Origin: an uncultured Synechococcaceae cyanobacterium
Lineage (GTDB): Bacteria; Cyanobacteriota; Cyanobacteriia; PCC-6307; Cyanobiaceae
DNA length: 38,494 nucleotides
Direction of reading: 5' to 3'
Assembly: GCA_902538695.1 (NCBI GenBank)
Contig: CACBGC010000002.1
Coordinates: 1-38,494 of the forward strand
The notes below the pieces were generated by a model. It saw only the letters and a list, made by a program, of their open reading frames with translations, was not told the origin of the DNA and did no database searches. Shown piece by piece: positions 31,012 to 38,494 of the stretch. Made by a program: the position numbers and the translations under genes. How positions within the stretch are numbered: position 1 is the stretch's first letter; each line of letters starts with the position of its first letter.

Positions 31012-31485
31012 TTATTTAAAATATTCTTTTAAATCCCTTTCAACAGAGGGGGGTACCATGTGATTAATTTCACCACCAAATTTTGCAACTTCTTTTACTA
31101 AAGAACTACTGAGAAAACTATAATTTGTATTTGTCGATAAAAATATAGTTTCAATATCATTATTAAGAGATTTATTTGTATGAGCAATCTGAAGTTCATA
31201 CTCAAAATCACTCATTGCTCTTAAGCCTCTAAGAATAAGATTAGCTTTTAGATCATTAGCACAATCAACAGTTAGACCAGAATAAGAAATAACTTCAATA
31301 TTAGTTAAATGAGAAAGAGAATTTTTAATTTGTATTATTCTTCTTTCAAGATCAAATGTTGGTGTTTTAGAAGTATTTTCTAAAACAGCAACTACTAGAT
31401 TGCCAAATATTTTTTCAGCTCTTTCTATTAAATCAATATGCCCGTTTGTTAAAGGATCGAATGTACCAGGATAAAGAATTTTCAT
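31012..31485 (-). CDS. coaD: Phosphopantetheine adenylyltransferase
   Basis: 157 aa; [41 protein letters not shown]. Confidence 0.97.
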   Translation of the reverse strand: MKILYPGTFDPLTNGHIDLIERAEKIFGNLVVAVLENTSKTPTFDLERRIIQIKNSLSHLTNIEVISYSGLTVDCANDLKANLILRGLRAMSDFEYELQIAHTNKSLNNDIETIFLSTNTNYSFLSSSLVKEVAKFGGEINHMVPPSVERDLKEYFK

Positions 31486-31544
31486 GAATTTATTATGAAC
31501 GGATAAGAAATTTAGTTAAAATAAGTTTATTAGATATATCAATT

Positions 31545-32033
31545 ATGACATTAAATCTAGAAGCAAAAAAAGTCTTATTAAGGAAAATACCTCACGGATT
31601 ATTCATTTGTGGAGTTAGAGACGAAGATAAAAATGAAGTGAATGGATTTACTGCTAGTTGGGTGACTCAAGGTTCCTTCACTCCTCCATTAGTAGTAATG
31701 GCTGTTAGAGCAGAAGGTTCAAGTCATGAAATAATTAAGTTCACCAATAAGTTCTCATTAAATGTCCTCAAAAGTGATCAAAAGGATCTAGCAGCTGTTT
31801 TCTTTAAACCTCAAAAAGCATTAGGAGGCAGATTTGAATCTGTTGAATTTAATTTAGGTGAACTTGGATTGCCTATTTTAGTTGATAGTGTTGGTGGAAT
31901 TGAATGTAATGTTGTTGGAAGTGTTACTCATGGAGACCATACAGTTTTTGTAGGAGAAGTTCAATCTGCTTATTTGAATAATGATGTTGATTCTCTAAAT
32001 TTATCTTCAACTGGCTGGAATTATGGAGGTTAA
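31545..32033 (+). CDS. Flavin reductase-like FMN-binding domain protein
   Basis: 162 aa; HGLFICGVRD...GFTASWVTQGSFTPPLVVMAVRA...FSLNVLKSDQKDLAAVFF. Confidence 0.9.
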   Translation: MTLNLEAKKVLLRKIPHGLFICGVRDEDKNEVNGFTASWVTQGSFTPPLVVMAVRAEGSSHEIIKFTNKFSLNVLKSDQKDLAAVFFKPQKALGGRFESVEFNLGELGLPILVDSVGGIECNVVGSVTHGDHTVFVGEVQSAYLNNDVDSLNLSSTGWNYGG

Positions 32034-32042
32034 TCTTTATAA

Positions 32043-34001
32043 ATGAGTAATTCCTCTATAGAAACAATAGATAACAAATATAATTTTAAAATTGAATATA
32101 AATTAATTAATAATAAAGAGTTACTAAAATCAAGATTATCCGAAATTCCAAAGTCATCTGGTTGCTATCTTTTTAAAGATATAGATAATAATTTACTTTA
32201 TATTGGTAAATCTAAAAAACTACGCAGTAGAGTAAGTAGTTATTTTAATAATTTTTCAGATTTAACTCCAAGATTAAGTTTGATGGTTCGTCAAATAACT
32301 GAAATAGAAATTATAGTCACAGATAGCGAATATGAAGCACTAAATTTAGAGTCAAATTTAATAAAAACAAACAAACCATATTTTAATATTCTTTTAAAGG
32401 ATGATAAGAAATATCCATATCTTTGTATAACTTGGAGCGAAAAATATCCTCGAATATTTATTACAAGAAGAAGAAGAAATAGAAATAACTTAGATAGATA
32501 TTATGGACCATATGTAGATGTCGGATTATTAAGGAGAACATTATTTACGATAAAAAAAATATTTCCACTTAGACAAAGGCCAAGGCCAGTCTATAAAGAT
32601 AGAACTTGTTTAAATTATTCAATAGGAAGATGTCCAGGTGTTTGCCAAGAAGTAATATCATCCGACGATTATAAAAAAATAATCAAACAAGTATCTATGA
32701 TATTTCAGGGAAGGAATGATGACTTAGAAATATTTTTACAAAAAAAAATGATGCAATTTTCTAATGATTTAGATTATGAAAATGCAGCAAAAATAAGGGA
32801 TCAAATTTTAGGTTTAAAATTATTAACTGAATCACAAAAAATATCAATACCAGATTCCTCAATTAATAGAGATATCTTTGGAATAGTTTCAGAAAAAAAT
32901 GTAGCTAGTATACAAATTTTCCAAATGAGATCTGGTAAGCTCATTGGGAGAATTGGCTATAGTCAAAAATTAAATAATGAAGATGAAAATCTTATTCTAC
33001 AAAAGGTATTAGAAGAGCATTATATGAATGTTGAAGCTGTAGAAATACCATCAGAAATTCTTATTCAATATAACCTTCCGAAACAAACAACCATAGAGGA
33101 TTGGTTAACGGAGCTAAGAAAAAAGAAAGTAAAAATCTTAATCCCAAAAAGAAATAAAAAACATGAAACTGTAGAAATGGTTTTAAAAAATGCGAAATTG
33201 GAATTAGATAGAATATTAAATGGGATACAAGATAATGAGTCATCAATTGAGGATCTTGCCCAAATACTTGAATTAAGCGAACAACCTAAAAGAATTGAAG
33301 GTTATGATATAAGCCATATTCAAGGTAGTGACCCTGTAGCATCACAAGTCGTTTTTATTGATGGGATTCCTTCTAAACAACATTATAGGAAATATAAAAT
33401 TAAAGATCCAAACGTTTTTATAGGACATAGTGATGATTTTGCTTCGATATATGAAGTAATACATAGAAGGTTCAAAAAATGGTCAAGATTTAAAAAAAGC
33501 GGAGGAGATTTTTCAATATTAAATGATAAAACGAATAGTAAATTAGACAATGAACTTCTATCAGATTGGCCTGATTTAATAATGATTGATGGAGGAAAAG
33601 GACAGTTAAATGCAGCTATTAAAGCATTAAAAGAATTAAATCTTGAGGAAGAAGTAACTATATGTTCACTAGCAAAAAAAAATGAAGAAATATTTATTCC
33701 AGGCTTTACTAAGTCTCTTGATACTGATGAAAATCAAAAAGGAGTTCTTCTATTAAGAAGGGTAAGAGATGAAGCACATAGATTTGCATTATCTTTTCAT
33801 AGAGATAAAAGATCTAAGAGAATGAATAGATCCCAATTGTCCCAAATCAGTGGATTAGGACCATCAAGAATAAGAGAATTGCTTGAGCATTTTAAATCAA
33901 TAGACGCGATAAGAATAGCTAGTAAAGAGGATTTATCAAAAGTTAAAGGACTCGGAAAAAATTCAGTAAATGATATATATGAATATTTTAACGAGTTATA
34001 A
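32043..34001 (+). CDS. uvrC: Excinuclease ABC subunit C
   Basis: 652 aa; GIY-YIG domain SSGCYLFKD...LLYIGKSKKLRSRVSSYF, UVR motif DLDYENAAKIRDQI, C-terminal HhH. Confidence 0.97.
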   Translation: MSNSSIETIDNKYNFKIEYKLINNKELLKSRLSEIPKSSGCYLFKDIDNNLLYIGKSKKLRSRVSSYFNNFSDLTPRLSLMVRQITEIEIIVTDSEYEALNLESNLIKTNKPYFNILLKDDKKYPYLCITWSEKYPRIFITRRRRNRNNLDRYYGPYVDVGLLRRTLFTIKKIFPLRQRPRPVYKDRTCLNYSIGRCPGVCQEVISSDDYKKIIKQVSMIFQGRNDDLEIFLQKKMMQFSNDLDYENAAKIRDQILGLKLLTESQKISIPDSSINRDIFGIVSEKNVASIQIFQMRSGKLIGRIGYSQKLNNEDENLILQKVLEEHYMNVEAVEIPSEILIQYNLPKQTTIEDWLTELRKKKVKILIPKRNKKHETVEMVLKNAKLELDRILNGIQDNESSIEDLAQILELSEQPKRIEGYDISHIQGSDPVASQVVFIDGIPSKQHYRKYKIKDPNVFIGHSDDFASIYEVIHRRFKKWSRFKKSGGDFSILNDKTNSKLDNELLSDWPDLIMIDGGKGQLNAAIKALKELNLEEEVTICSLAKKNEEIFIPGFTKSLDTDENQKGVLLLRRVRDEAHRFALSFHRDKRSKRMNRSQLSQISGLGPSRIRELLEHFKSIDAIRIASKEDLSKVKGLGKNSVNDIYEYFNEL

Positions 34002-34089
34002 ATATTAATTAATTTTTGAAAAATAGATTTCTTGATATTGTTAAATATCACTATATTAAAAATATATATTTTTAAATTAATCTAGTATT

Positions 34090-34656
34090 TTGGCAGCCGA
34101 AGCATATCTCTGGTTTAAATCACTTCACATTATTGGTGTAACCGTTTGGTTTGCGGGACTTTTTTATTTAGTAAGACTTTTTATATATCATGAAGAATCT
34201 AAAAATATGGATAATGAATTAAAAATTGCCTTTAATAAACAATACACCTTGATGGAAAAAAGGCTGGCGAATATTATCACAACACCTGGGATGATATTAG
34301 CTTTAAGTATGGCTATATGCATGGTTATTATGCAACCAAGTTGGTTAAGTGAGAAGTGGTTGCAAATTAAAATTTCTTTTGTTTTAGGATTAGTAATTTA
34401 TCATTCTTATTGTTACAAAATAATGGATTCATTACAAAATGGTACTTCAACCATTTCAGCTAAAAACCTTAGATTATTAAATGAATTGCCTACTTTATTA
34501 TTATTTATAATTGTACTTTTAGTTATTTTTAAAAATAATTTTCCAACTAGTGTTGCTACATGGAGCGTAGTTGGGCTAATTATTTTCATGTTGGCTTCAA
34601 TACAATTATATGCAAAGATTAGAAAGAAAAATGAGAATTCATTAAGCAATGAATAG
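34090..34656 (+). CDS. hemJ: Protoporphyrinogen IX oxidase HemJ (UPF0093)
   Basis: 188 aa; AYLWFKSLHIIGVTVWFAGLFYLVRLFIYHEE; TTG start codon. Confidence 0.92.
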   Translation: MAAEAYLWFKSLHIIGVTVWFAGLFYLVRLFIYHEESKNMDNELKIAFNKQYTLMEKRLANIITTPGMILALSMAICMVIMQPSWLSEKWLQIKISFVLGLVIYHSYCYKIMDSLQNGTSTISAKNLRLLNELPTLLLFIIVLLVIFKNNFPTSVATWSVVGLIIFMLASIQLYAKIRKKNENSLSNE

Positions 34657-35296
34657 GGAAGATTTAGTAAAATTAACTTCCAATATTAATAAAAATAGCT
34701 GTCCTAAATATATTAATTTTCACTGTCATACAAAATTTAGTGATGGGAGTCTGGAACCATATGAACTTTTAGAACAAGCTTATAAAAATAACTTGAAATT
34801 TTTATCAATAACCGACCATCATACAATTAAAGCTCATGAATATATAAAAAAAAATAATATACTCAAAAATTATCCTAAAGATTCTTTTAAATTAATTTCA
34901 GGAATAGAAATTAATTGTTTGATCCTAGGATGTTTAGTACATGTAATCGGATTAGGAATAGATATAAAAAGTAAATACCTAAAACCCTACATCCTTGGAG
35001 AGTCTCCAATAGGTAATGATTTAAACATTAAATCAGTTATTAAAGCAATAAATTTAGCTGGTGGTTTATCATTTCTTGCACATCCAGCAAGATACAGGAT
35101 TCCCTTTTATAAATTAATTCCAGAGGCCAAAATACAAGGTATTGATGGAATAGAGGTTTGGTACGATTATGAACTTAATGAAGTATGGAATCCTAGTTTA
35201 TTTGTATGTTCAGAAATAGATAAATTAGCAGATAAATATTCAATGCTAAAAACATGCGGAACAGATAGTCATGGACTTTCGCTATTAGGTAGATAG
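34649..35296 (+). CDS. PHP domain metal-dependent phosphoesterase
   Basis: 215 aa; NFHCHTKFSDGSLEPYELLEQA, SITDHHT, LAHPARY, TCGTDSHG. Confidence 0.92.
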   Translation: MNREDLVKLTSNINKNSCPKYINFHCHTKFSDGSLEPYELLEQAYKNNLKFLSITDHHTIKAHEYIKKNNILKNYPKDSFKLISGIEINCLILGCLVHVIGLGIDIKSKYLKPYILGESPIGNDLNIKSVIKAINLAGGLSFLAHPARYRIPFYKLIPEAKIQGIDGIEVWYDYELNEVWNPSLFVCSEIDKLADKYSMLKTCGTDSHGLSLLGR

Positions 35297-35297
35297 T

Positions 35298-38200
35298 TCA
35301 GAATTCGTTTTTTTCAATTATTGAATCAGTATTAATAATTATGTTCTTTAAATTTTCAATGACATCTGATGAACAATTATTCCACATTTTTCTATTGACA
35401 ATTTCAAGAAATCTTTGTGCAATATCTCTTAAAGCCCATGGATTATTCTCAAGAAAGAAATTCCTAAGATCCAGATCACATAACCATGATTTATAAACTT
35501 CCTCATAACACCAATCTGAGACAACTTCAGTAGAAGCATCAAAAGCATATAAGTAATCTAGTGTAGCTGAAAATTCAAACGCTCCTTTATAACCATTATC
35601 CTTCATTCCATTTATCCATTTAGGGTTAAGTATTCTTGATATAACAACTTTATTAATTTCATCTTGTAATTTTGAGATTTTAGATAATCCAAATTTAGAT
35701 AAATCACCATGATACATTTCAGGTAATTTACCGCTCAATTTTTTTACTGCTGAAGATAATCCACCCTGAAACTGATAATAATCATCTGAATCTAAAATAT
35801 CATGTTCCTTATTATCTTGATTATGAACAACTAGCTGCACATTTTTAAGAGCATTTTCTAATGATTTTTTATCCTCAATAGGTTCAAGATTATCACTGTA
35901 AATCCACTTACTCCAATTAATAAAAGATTCTCCAAAATCATCAATATTTTCCCAATTAGAATTTGAAATTAGTTCTTGAAGACCAGCTCCATATGAACCT
36001 GGCGCTGACCCAAATATACGATTAATTGAATCACCATCCCTTGATGCCTTAGCAAGAGGGTTAAATTTATCATTCTCATTAAGATTAGAAACAAGATTTA
36101 TTGCTTTAGAAGTTAATTTAACTAACTGTGGAAATGCATCTCTAAACATTCCCGAAATCCTTAATGTGACATCAACCCTTGGTCTTTCGAGAACAGATAA
36201 AGGAATGATTTCTAGATCTACTACTCTTCTTGAAGGCCCATCCCAAATAGGCTGTACGCCTAATAAATATAGTATTTGACAAATGTCTTCACCACCATTT
36301 CTCATAGTGGATGTAGCCCATACAGATATTGCTATATTTTTTAAATCTTCTCCATTATCTTGTTTGTATAAATCAAGTATTTGTAAAGCGGATTGACAAC
36401 CAACACTCCATGCTGATTCAGTAGGCAGTCCCCTCGAATCAACTGAAAAGAAATTTTTACCAGTGGGTAAAGCTTCAGTTTTACCTCTCGTAGGGGCTCC
36501 AGATGGACCACTTTTTACATATTGTCCATTTAATGAATTAATAAATGATAATTTCTCATTATATGAAGAATTAATTATTGGATATAGAATTTCCTTTTTT
36601 AATAATAAAAAATACTTATTATGTTTTTTTTCATTAAAAAAATAGTCTATTATTTTCTGATTTTTATATTTTTCTAGATTTTTTATATTGGTATTCTTTT
36701 TGTAAAAAAACAAATATATTAAATACTTTGCTTGTTGTTCCAAAAAATCAATAGCCATTCTAAAGTTTAAAATGTTTTTGTTGGAAAAAGTCAATAATAT
36801 TTTTTTATCCTTTTCAGTTAAGATTTGATCATATTGATTTGTCCAAGGATTCAAATCTAGTTTTAAATGTTTTGCTATATATTGAATAACACCAATTCGG
36901 TTGGCATTTGGTACTCTAGCAATACACAAGAATAAATTTATTTCATTAATGTTATTCTGCCTATTGCCAAAAATATGCAAACCTGTCCTAATTTGAGATT
37001 CTTTAATTTTGCAAAGAAAGGAATCAATTTCTTCTATTTGATTATTTTTATTCTTTATAGTAATTTCGTTAAAATCTTTTTTAATTAATTCAAAAATGGA
37101 TTTTTCTATTATTTCAATTCGTTTAGAATTTAATAATTTTGCTTCAAAATATTCGTCTAAATAATTTTCTAATATTGAATATTTTCCATATAATTCTGAC
37201 CTATCCAAAGGAGGGGTTAAATGATCAATAATTGTAGCAGCAGTTCTTCTTTTGGCTTGGGATCCTTCTCCAGGATCATTTACTATAAAGGGATATATAT
37301 TTGGTATTGCTGGACAAATAATATTTGGAAAACATTTATTGCTAAGACCTATTGATTTGCCAGGTAACCATTCAACAGTCCCATGTTTACCAATATGGCA
37401 CATAGCATTTGCATTAAAAACTTTTTCAATCCAAAAATATTGTGCTAAATATCTATGGGGAGGTGGAAGATCGGGAGAATGAATATCTCTATCAGTGAAA
37501 GCGTCATAACCTCGTTGAGGTTGAATCAATATTATTATTTTTCCAAATCTAAGACCATTTATTGAGAAGCCTTTATTATCTAGATCGATCGCATCAGATG
37601 GTTTACCCCAACGATTAAGAATAATATTTTTGGGATCAAGTTCTAAATAATTCCAATATTTTAAGTATTCACTAAGTGGTAAGTAATCTAATGGTTTATT
37701 ATTTTGAGATTCAATATCATTAGTCCTAGTTTTTATAAGCATTGACATTAATTCCGAAGAATCTTGAGGATAATTACAAGATCCAAGGTCATAACCTTCT
37801 TCTTTTAACCAATTAAGAATATTTATTATTGAAGATGGTGTATTTAGACCAACGCCATTACCGATTCTTCCATTCTTTACTGGATAATTACTTATTACTA
37901 AACAAATTCTTTTATCAAAATTATTAAGTTTCTGAAGTTTCACATAATTTGTTGCAAATTTTGAAATCCATTTAATACCTACTTGATCAGCTTTGTAACT
38001 AGTTATTTCACTATATAGTGTATTTTCTTTAGAAATTATTTCTTTAAATGCTGAAGGACAGGTAGTAATTCTTCCATCAAATTCGGGAATAATTATTTGC
38101 ATTAATAAATCAGATGAATTCATTCCAATAGATGAATTTAACCACTTTTTTCTTGATCTATTAGAAGAAAGAAGCTGTAAAATTGGAATTTGAAGGTAAG

Positions 38201-38494
38201 TAAAAATATTTGTTGAATTTTCAATTAATTCGTTATTTTTGATTTGAGAAGAAGAAAATGAAGTTGTGGTAATTATTAGTTTAATATCTTCTTTTTTAAA
38301 AATGTCTATTAATTTCTTCTGAATAATTTGATCTTTTAGTGTTGAAATAAAAAATGTTTTAGGAGATAGTCCGCATTTTCTTAATTCCAAGTTAAGTTTT
38401 TCGTTTACTTCAATTTCATTAGCCAAAAAAAGTGATTTGTAGGATATTATTCCTATCTTTTCGCCTTTTTCATTTTTCCAATCATGTAAATAGG
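35298..38494 (-). CDS. cobN: Cobaltochelatase subunit CobN, 5' end beyond window
   Basis: GKHGTVEWLPGKSIGLS, NDPGEGSQAKRRTAATIIDHLTPPLDRSELYG, WATSTMRNGGEDICQILYLLGVQPIWD; the frame stays open past the called TTG start at 38426 (YLHDWKNEKGEKIGIISYKSLFLANEIEV) to the window edge. Confidence 0.96.
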   Translation of the reverse strand, partial: YLHDWKNEKGEKIGIISYKSLFLANEIEVNEKLNLELRKCGLSPKTFFISTLKDQIIQKKLIDIFKKEDIKLIITTTSFSSSQIKNNELIENSTNIFTYLQIPILQLLSSNRSRKKWLNSSIGMNSSDLLMQIIIPEFDGRITTCPSAFKEIISKENTLYSEITSYKADQVGIKWISKFATNYVKLQKLNNFDKRICLVISNYPVKNGRIGNGVGLNTPSSIINILNWLKEEGYDLGSCNYPQDSSELMSMLIKTRTNDIESQNNKPLDYLPLSEYLKYWNYLELDPKNIILNRWGKPSDAIDLDNKGFSINGLRFGKIIILIQPQRGYDAFTDRDIHSPDLPPPHRYLAQYFWIEKVFNANAMCHIGKHGTVEWLPGKSIGLSNKCFPNIICPAIPNIYPFIVNDPGEGSQAKRRTAATIIDHLTPPLDRSELYGKYSILENYLDEYFEAKLLNSKRIEIIEKSIFELIKKDFNEITIKNKNNQIEEIDSFLCKIKESQIRTGLHIFGNRQNNINEINLFLCIARVPNANRIGVIQYIAKHLKLDLNPWTNQYDQILTEKDKKILLTFSNKNILNFRMAIDFLEQQAKYLIYLFFYKKNTNIKNLEKYKNQKIIDYFFNEKKHNKYFLLLKKEILYPIINSSYNEKLSFINSLNGQYVKSGPSGAPTRGKTEALPTGKNFFSVDSRGLPTESAWSVGCQSALQILDLYKQDNGEDLKNIAISVWATSTMRNGGEDICQILYLLGVQPIWDGPSRRVVDLEIIPLSVLERPRVDVTLRISGMFRDAFPQLVKLTSKAINLVSNLNENDKFNPLAKASRDGDSINRIFGSAPGSYGAGLQELISNSNWENIDDFGESFINWSKWIYSDNLEPIEDKKSLENALKNVQLVVHNQDNKEHDILDSDDYYQFQGGLSSAVKKLSGKLPEMYHGDLSKFGLSKISKLQDEINKVVISRILNPKWINGMKDNGYKGAFEFSATLDYLYAFDASTEVVSDWCYEEVYKSWLCDLDLRNFFLENNPWALRDIAQRFLEIVNRKMWNNCSSDVIENLKNIIINTDSIIEKNEF

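Noticed and set aside
1-38494. CRISPR arrays, transposases, integrases, phage or defense genes
   Set aside because: No spaced direct repeats and no matching protein motifs found; all large ORFs are accounted for by core-genome families.

Overview
This window looks like a compact, AT-rich core-genome segment from a marine picocyanobacterium. Protein similarity and gene content point to high-light Prochlorococcus; this is inference, no search was run. It carries about 37 protein-coding genes, two of them truncated at the window edges (lspA on the left, cobN on the right), and one tRNA-Ser(GGA). Most genes are housekeeping: pyk, scpB, ilvA, dxs, psaK, rpmB, htpG, hisZ, dnaK/dnaJ, ribBA, argC, purN, pgi, leuS, dapF, coaD, uvrC, hemJ and cobN. 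A few are cyanobacterial families of unknown function (DUF2499, DUF3593, DUF3110, DUF1995). I found no CRISPR array, phage, transposon, toxin-antitoxin or defense locus, and no convincing undescribed multi-gene system. The points worth a second look are modest: scpB appears to have no canonical start codon although its conserved N-terminus is encoded; pyruvate kinase has a C-terminal PEP-utilizer-like domain without the usual His motif; a PrxQ-like peroxiredoxin lacks the usual resolving Cys; DnaK1 has a DDDPWDN-repeat tail overlapping the dnaJ start; RibBA has an uncharacterised C-terminal extension; and several convergent gene pairs meet or overlap at their stop codons with no room for terminators.
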